A DNA stretch of 64,000 bases from NCBI RefSeq assembly GCF_963966145.1, contig NC_091050.1:6324001-6388000 (forward strand). The letters are read 5' to 3'. Positions 33,401 through 40,663 of the stretch are shown here, piece after piece; position 1 is the stretch's first letter; every line of letters starts with the position of its first letter. Origin of the DNA: Tenebrio molitor. Its lineage: Eukaryota > Arthropoda > Insecta > Coleoptera > Tenebrionidae. The notes under the pieces are model-generated. The model saw only the letters and a program-made list of their open reading frames with translations, was not told the origin of the DNA and did not search any database. A program made the translations under genes and the position numbers.

Positions 33401-34902
33401 AAAATAATTTTCGCTTAATGACTTTGTTTTAAATAATACAACATTTAAGCATTTTATTTACTTAATTTACATACTTAATTGTTTCCAATATTTTTTAGTT
33501 TTATTCCATGTCTACTTCAATTATAATCTATGTACAGGGTGATTTACGAGGAATAATGAGCCCGACGGAATAGAAAATGCAACCCACAATACATTGCAAC
33601 AAAAAGCCGGACATTGAAGCGGTAAATGTCGGGGTTTTTCTCCTGATGAATTGCGGGTTGCATTTTCTATTCCGTCGGGCTCATTATTCCTCGTAAATCA
33701 CCCTGTATATGTTTGATATCTTATTTATCATTTTAGGTTGACATAATAAAAAATTTGTAATTTTTAGCACCCTGGTTAAAAGCATGCCGAAGATCAGATC
33801 CAAAATTAAACGAATGTCTAAATGACTTATTCTTGGAAATGTTTCCACAATTAGCCAAAGGTAAGTATGTAGGTTTAAGATCAATTACTAATTCGTAGAA
33901 CCACTCCGGTGATATCACTAATAATTCTGCAAAAAATCAATTAACAATTATATGATTATCAACTTAAATTTGTTTATTCTCAATTATTGGTAACATTGCT
34001 TGTAGCAAATAATTAATTATAGTGCAGCCGTACCACATACGAATTTGATCTCCTCGAAGCAAAATAAGAATAAGCAGTACTTCAGTATATCGAACTGGCA
34101 TTAATTTAACTTGGCAAAATGTATGCAATGTATTTATTACTGTAGGTATTCCCGAGATGAATATAGATGCCTTCGAGCCCCTCCATTTAGATCAAGTAAC
34201 TATAAGTAAAGGTTCAGGAGCTATAACTTTGACAGGAGGGTTATTCAACCTGGTCGTGTATGGACCTTCAAATTCCACTCCTACTTTCACCGAGTAAGGA
34301 TTTTTACTTCATGCAAAAAAAATATATATGCGGACCTTGAATCGACCTTATTTGTCTTCATTGACTGTTTTAGATTTGACCTAGCAAAGAAAAAGTGGAA
34401 TTTTGGACTGAATTTGCCTTTACTAAACATCAAATCTCAATATAATCTTAAAGGTAAAATCTTAGTTCTGCCGTTGGTGGGACACGGTGCTTGTGACCTG
34501 CGATTGATAAATGTGCAAACTAAAGTTACTACTAATATAAGCATTCCACTAATCGAAGGTCGTGAAATTGTGAAAATTGAGAGCATGCATGTTTCTTTCG
34601 ATGTTGGAGGTATGAAGATGAAGCTCCAGAATCTCTTCAACGGAAATAAGGTTTTAGGTAAGGCAGTTAAATTACTGTTACACGTTACTTAAAATATTAT
34701 TTTAGGACAAACTGTCAACCAATTTATAAATCAAAACGCTTTAGAAATCATAGGAGAGCTGAAAGACAACATTGGGGAAAGTTTAGCCAGTATCTTTACC
34801 GATATTATAAATAATATTTATACAAAAATTCCGACTGATCTTTGGTTGTTAACTGATGAACAATACGAAGAGTACCAAAAAGAACTGAAAAGTACAAAGT
34901 GA
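24428..34902 (+). CDS. JHBP/takeout-family secreted protein, gene 6, split by a retrotransposon-bearing intron
   Basis: Exons 24428-24524, 33768-33860, 34146-34293, 34374-34657 and 34706-34902 give 272 residues. Exon 1 encodes a signal peptide (beginning MHYYCIFALILCFFHKEIHG) and ends at a GTAAGT donor in phase 1, as in all the other genes. Exon 2 opens P-P-W-L-K-A-C and carries CRRSDPKLNEC. The canonical 241-nt second exon is split 93+148 by an extra 285-nt intron, and the canonical third and fourth exons are fused (284 = 134+150). The C-terminus is longer than in the neighbours, with a charged tail after W-L-L (T-D-E-Q-Y-E-E-Y...). Intron 1 is 9.2 kb and contains an entire BEL/Pao element plus MITEs. 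Linking exon 1 to exon 2 over this distance is inferred from phase, signal peptide and the absence of a better candidate; the other exons are secure. Confidence 0.78.
25621..25690. repeat. Fragment related to the repeat at 35442
   Basis: The poly-T run followed by TTGACCCAGGTAACCAAATCTGATAACTTT resembles TTGACCTGAATACCTAAATCTAATAACTTT at 35459-35488. It is a one-sided fragment; no inverted partner was found here. It lies in intron 1 of JHBP gene 6. Confidence 0.4.
26313..26317. repeat. Target-site duplication, left copy
   Basis: CTGTA immediately before the 5' LTR; the same five bases follow the 3' LTR at 32609-32613. Five-base duplications are usual for BEL/Pao elements. Confidence 0.85.
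26318..26586 (+). repeat. 5' LTR of BEL/Pao element
   Basis: 269 bp, starting TGTACAAAATAATGC and ending AATCGTTCA, so it carries TG...CA ends. An AATAAAG poly(A) signal lies near 26505 and a possible promoter with TATTTAAG near 26420. It reads as identical to the 3' LTR at 32340-32608 over its whole length. Confidence 0.92.
26593..26610 (+). other. Primer-binding site, tRNA-Tyr type
   Basis: TGGTCCTTCGAGCCGGAT begins six bases after the 5' LTR. It is the reverse complement of ATCCGGCTCGAAGGACCA, the 3' end expected for eukaryotic tRNA-Tyr with CCA. The match is to a remembered tRNA sequence, not to a database search. Confidence 0.75.
26919..32147 (+). CDS. BEL/Pao gag-pol polyprotein (1742 aa)
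   Basis: One frame from ATG to TAG. A coiled N-terminus leads into a gag region resembling DUF1759 (about residues 140-290, with L-P-x-L-x-L-x-x-F-x-G). Zinc-knuckle-like cysteines begin at C353 (C-x2-C-x4-H-x4-C), with a second Cys/His cluster after them. An aspartic protease with L-L-D-A-G-S follows (D472; Ala replaces the usual Thr/Ser of D-T/S-G). Reverse transcriptase carries Y-V-D-D at 886-889, and RNase H has G-F-G-D with D1060. The integrase has an H-x4-H / C-x2-C zinc site (H1369, H1374, C1404, C1407) and acidic residues D1439, D1505 and E1558, the last in G-G-I-W-E. A DUF5641-like C-terminus ends the protein. No stops or frameshifts, and catalytic residues are present, so it may be functional. 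It encodes the machinery for particle formation, reverse transcription and insertion. Confidence 0.94.
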   Translation: MPETSLLDESIAKLEALKRKRTSLKARITRIQNFVSNFQSNDNDVSPLETRKTFIEQIFKEYDEVQTEIESLDLSSEAIETQTQDRDEIDLKYLDVLSSIQTKIRQTTPPPHTAATANPNGSCSSANSHCSNRDQSIKLNLPTLNLKSFTGCYKEWLSFQNSFKSIIEDENNMLNNCQRFQYLRSCLSGEALRAVESLTVSSENYNVAWDILKKRFCNKRLIVHDHIIAITKAPQVIKASHSSLRCFLDTLNSNVAALRQLEVPIDTWHALLVVIIVDKLDDNLAREWQATLTDEVPTYGQTIEFLEKKCQLLESLNLLHPKSNVNPNHNNAKNNMSQKRSTTSYVATNKLHCTFCKNDDHTIFQCNEFTKLNVEERNAQARNLKLCLNCLRTNHFVNNCQSKFKCRKCNQSHNTLLHKERQITQTNETPAQVESLNAHSMRSQSSIILLSTAIVLIEDRNNKSHKCRALLDAGSMNSYITSSFSKKLRLQQKAVNITVGGIGQISTNIKQAVQVNIKSQYNKFSANLSCFVLEKITGNLPLVTINMSAINIPKELQLADPKFLETAPVDLLIGADLFWNLLCQDRKEITLKNHNKLMLQNTHLGFIAGGSLNMNNNNSSSTCSLSLTSVTDILENQVQKFFELEQCSNPSEQKCFSNEEIMCEQHFIQNTCRQTNGKFLVKLPLKNDPPILKSNRDSAVKFFNNLERNLNKRPTLKSDYVQFMRDYISLGHMEEVPGCELNKPNCTYLPHHAVLKDSTSTKLRVVFNASFRSADALSLNDNLMAGPTIQPELFAILLRFRTFKYVVNGDIAKMYRMIEIHPDHSDYQRIVWRENTEDPLKTYRLTTLTYGTKPASFLATRCLKELALQNVNQYPEAAKAIQRDFYVDDLLTGGDSLENLITLRDQIIQILAHGGFLLRKWAANHPALIPDSHEPNLNVSFDKDAYTKTLGLFWNPNHDSLRYQVKQCDIPKRLTKREILSKTAQVFDPLGLVAPVVVKAKIILQQCWSLKIGWDDLLPETIYCAWVKILQELAHLNEIEIPRNIIKSSPVQVQLHGFGDASQIAYGAAVYLRTTDHSGNHQVHLICAKSRVAPLRAVTLPRLELCAALTLSRLFNTVLRTINVKIDQQFLWTDSTVVLAWINATSSNLQTFVGNRVSEIQTLTDAKDWYHVKSESNPADVLSRGALPGQLKTNKLWWNGPDWLSENNDTWPVSNVNLSDIEIPERRTVTLTNIHSRERQLPLLTKFSNYKKTERVMSWVLRFINNCRKPNQRQISSSLTCEELKDSMKAIMRLIQEVAFNDELACLKQNKPINKKSRLLCLNIFLDKNDNLIRAGGRLQNSSLTYDVKHPIVLPNDHHLIKALVKHVHIEQLHAGVQGTLAALRQNFWIISPRSVVRKILHQCLQCFKVKPSVMYPIMGNLPKSRVEPTRPFSISGVDYAGPIYIKECRGRSERTVKAYICVFVCFSTKAVHLELVGDLTTQTFLNALKRFISRRGHVYHLYSDNATNFVGANRELLELRTFLKSASFSQITENLANKGISWHFIPPRSPHMGGIWEINVKSIKGHLKRTIGEVVLSYEELYTLLTRIEAVLNSRPLCPLSNDPNDLNPITPGHFLIGEPLTSISERDLTTTRINRLTQWQRVEQMRQHFWHRWQREYLVQNINRSKQLRGSGSRPSTPALEVGSMVILVEDNTPPLQWKLGRIVELHPGSDGVVRVVSVKTVNGIFKRATRKVCVLPANE
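32325..32335 (+). other. Polypurine tract of BEL/Pao element
   Basis: AAGGGGGGCGG, ending four bases before the 3' LTR, where plus-strand priming would start. Confidence 0.7.
32340..32608 (+). repeat. 3' LTR of BEL/Pao element
   Basis: 269 bp, TGTACAAAATAATGC to AATCGTTCA. No difference from the 5' LTR was found when read base by base. Confidence 0.92.
32609..32613. repeat. Target-site duplication, right copy
   Basis: CTGTA, matching 26313-26317. Confidence 0.85.
32621..33118. mobile_element. 498-bp TIR element (MITE-like)
   Basis: The left end, ATTTTATGGCAAAATGGTTA, and the inverted right end, ATTTTATGGCAAAATAGTTA, remain similar through GAGAATTAAAAGTACTGTC and TAATT, about 60 bp each side. 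No substantial reading frame inside. It begins 7 bp after the BEL/Pao duplication, in intron 1 of JHBP gene 6. Confidence 0.75.
33533..33707. mobile_element. Near-perfect hairpin MITE (175 bp)
   Basis: 53-bp inverted ends (TACAGGGTGATTTACGAGGA...) that read as perfectly complementary: 33533-33585 and 33655-33707. The stem resumes inside (AAAAAGCCGGACATT against AATGTCGGGGTTTTT). It lies in intron 1 of JHBP gene 6 and ends 60 bp before exon 2. A right-arm relative is at 52203-52248. Perfect arms suggest recent insertion. Confidence 0.85.
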
Positions 34903-35141
34903 TCTCGAGATAACTTATCAAATTATCTCTTAGTATAAGATTAGGTAATTTTAAATGTTAATAACGTCTTAACGTACATCGATGTGATGTGTTGCTCTAA
35001 CACTAATACTGCTCAATAGAAGATTTTGTTTTAATCAAATGTAGATGGGTTTTAATGTTGAAGTCTATGTTTTTCCATTGTTTTATACTTGATGAGCGGA
35101 TTATAAATATGTTAGTTTATTTATTTTATATTTTCATAAAG

Positions 35142-35147
35142 AATAAA
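35142..35147 (+). terminator. Poly(A) signal of JHBP gene 6
   Basis: AATAAA, about 240 nt after the stop codon at 34902. It would give a longer 3' UTR than the other genes. Confidence 0.45.
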
Positions 35148-35441
35148 GTTTGTTTGATTTTTAATTTGATGTATCACATTATTTGTATTCCTGGGAAACA
35201 GATACTTTATAAACACAAATAAAAGATGTTCATATTAGTAGACATCTGAAACTGAATTTTAATCAGGACAATGCAAACAATAAATAAGAGTTTTTTTCTT
35301 AACCCTATAACTCAGATGCGGTCAGGTAAGCCAAGCTATTTATAAACATTTTCAAGGTAATATTAAATTCACAACAAACTGCAAAGACTCCATAAAAATA
35401 AATTGTGAAAAATAATAATTGACCAGAATGTAACCAACATA

Positions 35442-35868
35442 CAGTGGGGATTTTTTTTTTGACCTGAATACCTAAATCTAATAACTTTAGTAACTATTTT
35501 CAATATTTTTCATTAAAATTTAAATGGGGTTTGTTTATGTATTTTTGGTTAACGCAAAATAAAGTTGCATTAAACTTGTAAAAGCTTTTGAACATTTGCT
35601 AGTAGAGATTAGGATGTATTTTTCTCATTGAATTTATGAATATATTTTAAAATCAGTTTTTTTTGTTTTGTAATTTTTTGGCATTTTTCAAAATAAGGGC
35701 AGGTCAGGTCAGGTCAGGTCTGACAAATTTGAAAATTTGATTTTGTCACTAATATAAAAAATGTATTAACAACAAAAGATTGTTAGTTTTGTAGTAATTC
35801 AATTCAAAATACAAAAATAAAATTCCTTTATCTTTGACCTTGACTCAGGTCAAAAAAAAACGGACTAA
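35442..35868. mobile_element. Possible MITE with poly-T/GACCTGA ends
   Basis: The left end has CAGTGGGGATTTTTTTTTTT then GACCTGAAT. The inverted right end has TATTAGTCCGTTTTTTTTT then GACCTGAGT. The inverted match is short (about 17 bp), so the ends are uncertain. A related left end occurs at 25621-25690. Confidence 0.45.
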
Positions 35869-36414
35869 TAAATTGGAGTGTCTGTCTGTGAATATGTCGA
35901 AGTATAAACAAATTTTCAATATTGTGTGTTCTTTTTGCAATACAGAAGATATTTTAGTAGGTTTTGGTTGTTTGTAAGTTTGTCTGCCTGAAACAAAGTT
36001 TGTTAGGGTACATAGACATTGCGTTTCGACCGCACCACAGTTATTTTCCATAAATCCGGCTGAAGTATAAAAAGACATTCAAAATCAAGGTTTAAGCTTA
36101 TGTCATTTATAAAATAGGGAAATTTAACGATAAAAAATGAGACGCATAGAAAACACAAGGAAAAGGAAATTTAAATTCGTTGAAATTTTCTGATATGGTA
36201 AAATCTGGAGCAATTCTGAACTTCACTTTATTACTTGCTGTCAAAACCAAATACTGCTTAAATTTTAAAACAGTAAGATTTTTCTTTACAGTATCTTATG
36301 TTTAAATTCTAAATAACAAAAACCGTCCAGTTAACAGCATGGATGTAAAGTTGGTTGCCAGGGAACTCACGAAACTCGAATAATAATTTGCAAATCATTA
36401 ACGAAACGGCAAAT

Positions 36415-36840
36415 ATCGGGTGTTCATTTAATATTCTGGTAGCATCACCTATGGAAATCTTTTGTTTTGAAAAACGGATGTCGCAGCGTTAAAATACGAC
36501 ATAACCTCACTATAAAATAACAGCATGACACGAATTATGATAAAAATTAACACAATTACAATTCACGCACAACTTAATCAATTTATTAATTGAGATGCTG
36601 GAAATGTCTACCTTTTTCTTCGCTACACTTTAATGTTCGCATTTTTAATGCATTTAATAACATTTCTAACATGTTCGGGACGATATTAATTTCTTCAAGT
36701 TTTCTTCTAAATTTTCCATCCTGTTGAAAGTATCTTTCCTGCAGTTCATCAGCATGCAGTTCCTCAAAAAATGGTTGCAAAATTTTCTGTCGATACTTTG
36801 CTGCATTTATATTGCATAAAACCAGCAATTAATGTAAAAA
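36415..36840 (-). pseudogene. Internally deleted mariner-like transposase remnant
   Basis: On the minus strand, 36828-36586 is an open frame whose first part (N-I-N-A-A-K-Y-R-Q-K-I-L-Q-P-F) ends in Y-F-Q-Q-D-G, like the block containing the second catalytic Asp of mariner-type transposases. It then jumps to a C-terminal tail ending G-R-H-F-Q-H-L-N-stop. The segment between them, which should hold the last catalytic acidic residue, is missing, so the protein cannot be active. Sequence near 36418-36450 (CGGGTGTTCATTTAATATTC) may be the element's end. The left part of the gene is also absent. Confidence 0.6.
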
Positions 36841-37518
36841 AATTACGTTCAGGAACCATGTAATGTTACCTACTCTTACCACAAATATTGTTACAACATA
36901 AAATGCGTCCATAGTCTTTCAAAAATGGAAAATACTTACATCACCACCTGAATGACATGTAATTTATTCTTTATCCTGTTAACATGTACAGCGATTTCAA
37001 AAATTACCAGGACTTTATCATGGTATAGGATGAAAAAGGAAAGTTTTGCTACAATAGCGCTTCACATCGTAGAGAAGGTTTTCATTATTAAAAAATTTTT
37101 TTTTTGGTCAAACAATTCTCACTATGGAAAAGACATTCAACAACCAAACCCTCGTCCCTCGAGTGTGTCTTCAGTCTCTTCCGTCTCTTCAATTATCTAA
37201 AGAAGCTTTAGAACTTATTCTTTGAATTCAGAGACTCCAGCACGCCGCATCAATGATGAGTTTACTTTAAATTGAATTAAAAAAAATATTACGTACATTC
37301 AAATAAACTTATCAAAACAATGAACTACAATAAACGCTGAAATAAATATTAATTTTGTTGACTACCTACAAAGTTGCCTCCTTCAAAAATACACACCACA
37401 TTTCACTGCTGAACGATTCAAATTAGTGATAAATCTTCAAAATTTTTGTTTTTCACAGGCGCTCTTAATCAGATTTTTTTAAACATAAGGTATTATTAAT
37501 TAAATACTCAATATTTTA

Positions 37519-37850
37519 TATACCGGGTGTTATGGAAGTCCACGTAATAAATTTAACCACCAATAGGACTCGTTAAAATAAACATTTGTTTTGTTCATCA
37601 TGAACCCTAGAATTCATACCTGCACGAAGCACGACAAAAAAAAAATAACTCGATTAAAATACTCGAATGAAAGACAGTGAAAACTGTTAGTATTAAAACA
37701 GCGGTCGTTCTTTCTTTAAAAAAGCTATAAAGTTTTTATCGCACAAAAACATTTTCACTCACTCTTTGGTTCAATTGATGATTATCCCATAAACGAAGTG
37801 TGTATTAGTGATTAAATTTATTACGTGGTCTTCCATAACACCCTGTATAT
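37519..37850. mobile_element. MITE family 1, copy 2
   Basis: Inverted ends TATACCGGGTGTTATGGAAG and, on the opposite strand, ATACAGGGTGTTATGGAAG, both followed by (T)CCACGTAATAAATTTAA. The interior shares ACAGCGGTCGTTCTTTC and CAAAAACATTTTCACTC with 588-1000, but is about 80 bp shorter. Non-coding. Confidence 0.8.
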
Positions 37851-38258
37851 GGATACCACATAATTAAAAATTAAAATTTAGAAATATACACTTTTCGTTT
37901 CTTTAAGTAAATGTAATTAAAAAACATAGTTTTCTTATATGTAGTCTCATTTCATTTCAAAATCTTTCATTTCGAATTAAGTATCTAGTAACAACTGAGT
38001 TTTTTAGATAGTAGTACATACCCTCGTACATACCTAACTGTGTCTTAGGTTATCAAATTTTTTCGTACAATTGTTTAGTAATAAATTAACAATCTTCACT
38101 GTTCTTCAATACAAAGTTTGTATCTTGTGTGTATCTAAGCATGGTATCTAAATACACACAAATTATTAATAATACCTTAGCCTATTTTTAAATGTCACTA
38201 TAAAATATCACCATTTTTATTTATAGTCTTTTATTGTTTTTTCTTCATTATCAATATA

Positions 38259-38699
38259 TTTGGTGTTTCAAAATGCGCGAATTCCGAATTCAGAGCGTGG
38301 TAGGGAAGGATCCAGTGGAGCTCGTAAATACTTAGAAAAAAAAATCGTTCTTCCTGAAGAAGAGTCCACAGTAACAAAATACTATTCCAGCTACGTTGCC
38401 GTTTCATTTTTAAGAATAATAATACATAATAATCATTTTAGATTTTTTACTCCAAAGTAAAGCTTTTCTTCAAAAAAGTGTTTTACGTTATTATTTTCCA
38501 CAATCATCTACACCATAAATAATAATAAACACTTTTCAGCCTGTACTTGAAAAAAGCGCAGTTCAAAAAGTGCACCTTCAGATCAATGTATCTTTGTGGA
38601 GGGACTCCCGATATTTTTTAATTTCCATATTTGAACTACTGAAGTGATCCACTACAACGCTCTGAATTCGGAATTCGCGAATTTTGAGACATCCTGTAT
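38259..38699. mobile_element. TIR element with GCGAATTCCGAATTCAGAGCG ends
   Basis: The left end carries GTGTTTCAAAATGCGCGAAT and then TCCGAATTCAGAGCG; the inverted right end carries ATGTCTCAAAATTCGCGAAT then TCCGAATTCAGAGCG. About 45 bp match. Small frames inside have no recognisable domain. Confidence 0.7.
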
Positions 38700-38704
38700 G
38701 TATG

Positions 38705-38992
38705 TACAGGGTGCCCATTCTATCTCTTCCCGCCTTACGGTTTAGCAATAGGCAACACATAATACATTGCACAGATATCTTGGTGGATATTATTTATTTT
38801 TTAAACTAGAGTTCCTCTATTTCCAAATTTTTGCAGTATTTGATGACTGATGTCATCCATGACGGTAATATTCAATGCAAGCTTTTGAAAATTTTCAAAA
38901 ACATTTTTTTTTAAACAGCAATCTCCGAAAAGTAAATTGTGTTGCCTATTTTGTAGTTTTAAGGCGGGAACCGATAAAATGGGCACAGTGTA
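38705..38992. mobile_element. TIR element with TACAGGGTGCCCATT ends
   Basis: The left end, TACAGGGTGCCCATTCTATC, and the inverted right end, TACACTGTGCCCATTTTATC, both continue with TTCCCGCCTTA and TAGGCAACACA. It starts 6 bp after the preceding element, so the two are nearly abutting. Non-coding. Confidence 0.7.
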
Positions 38993-39267
38993 TGTTTTTT
39001 TAATACATATTTTTTGTTGTGTTTGTTACATTTTTCTGCATGAAATACATAAATTGGCATAAATAAAATAAACATTTTTTAATAGTCAAAATTTTGCTTT
39101 ATTTTTCTTATCAAGGGTCAAGTCGTGAGGAAAAACCAAAATTTTCATGAACGATATTACAGACAAGGTTTGTTAGCATTAGCTGACCTCGAAGAAGCAC
39201 TAAATCATTTTTGGTATGATATTATTCTTACACAAATATTATAAACATATCTATTATTACATACCTT

Positions 39268-39509
39268 ATATACCGAGTGACTTTTAATGATTGAGTGGGT
39301 TGGCACTCCCGAATAATTGGTACGCCTAGTCATTTGTCAAAGAAGGCCTGTTGATTCGCTTTCTAGCTTATGATTTAGTTAAAATTTGATTTATTTTCAC
39401 TTTTGAACTGTCATATTTGAATTTGACAGTCAAGTGTACCAACATAAAATCTTAAATGCGTTGCCAACCGAACAAAAATAATTTCAATCATTAAAAGTCA
39501 CCCGGTATT
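39268..39509. mobile_element. MITE with ACCGAGTGACTTTTAATGATTGA ends
   Basis: The left end, ATACCGAGTGACTTTTAATG, and the inverted right end, ATACCGGGTGACTTTTAATG, extend through ATTGA and a G-G-T-T-G-G-C-A block inside. About 240 bp, non-coding. Confidence 0.7.
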
Positions 39510-40522
39510 ATGTGCCAAAATAAAAATAAACCACCACTTGTTGGATTAAGTACTTATTTTTTGCTTATTTATTGTAACCGTTTAGAATATTATATCAAAA
39601 TTTTTGTGTATTGTAAGTAATAGACTGGGTCAATCTAAAACAATACTGTTTGAGACAAAAATTGTTGTAGCTATAATTAGTAATAAACTGAATGATAATA
39701 AACCCCCACATATTTTCATTTTCCACTAAACAACCTTGTTGATTTTATTTTAATTTTCTCGGCTGCAAATGCAGTTTTTGATTTTAACGTAATGAAGGAA
39801 CAATTGATGTAGGTACATACAAACAGCGTTGTAATCGTTTTGTAAAACGTACAGAAACAGCATTTGTCTTGTGTAATTAACAGAAAATTTTCGTCATTTG
39901 CCTAAAACTGGTGTTGTTCAATAAGTTTTCGAGTGATATTTTATCAATAAACAATAACACTTTATAATCAAAATAAACAACTATAAATGAGCGTAAAGTA
40001 AAACATTGACGATTTAATCCTTGAAATTTAAGACTGATAAAAATGTAGTGCACGTGCGTGCAAGTCAAAATGACAATTTAATATTTGTATTTGTTGAGTC
40101 AACAAAATAAAAATTCACGCAATAACTATCAATTTGTACATATCTGAGTGAAGTTTAGTACATATAAGATTTGGTCCTTACATTACAAGAACATGTTCCA
40201 CAAACAATTACGTCTCAATAACAGTACAGGAAACAAGATCAGTTCAGTATTGTCGACACAGTCTAACAATATAATAATTAAGCTTCCTTTTGGCATTTAC
40301 CATCAACACCACCAATAAGCTCTTTGCTAATAGTCAATTATGACCTTAGTGAGATTTCATCAATAGATTCTTTCTGACATCCTCATTGCACAATGCATAC
40401 AAATTGTTTGGATTACCATGTAACACATGGGTGGTACTCTTTGTTGTTATCCCTACCAACATAATCAGTCGGCAAAGGTCCTGCCGCCGCTTACACAGAC
40501 CCCTACCAAAACTAAACCCCCG

Positions 40523-40529
40523 TATAAAA
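40523..40529 (+). promoter_or_regulatory. Candidate TATA box of JHBP gene 7
   Basis: TATAAAA, 141 nt upstream of the start codon; a leader of about 110 nt would result. Context evidence only. Confidence 0.35.
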
Positions 40530-40663
40530 CGAAAAGGTACACATGCTTTCTCCATGATTGTTAATGCAAAATAATGTACGCCAAGTAATGACAAACAATT
40601 GTCGATCCTGTTAAGTCTGAAGTCAAGTGTAGTAGTTTTCTTAGAATATTTTGTGATTGAAAA

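Larger units (their letters stand above)
35003..40663. other. Intergenic region between JHBP genes 6 and 7, rich in mobile elements
   Basis: No host gene is supported. The region holds six repeat elements annotated separately (35442, 36415, 37519, 38259, 38705 and 39268), leaving AT-rich sequence between them. A short (AGGTC)n run lies at about 35700-35719. Confidence 0.55.
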
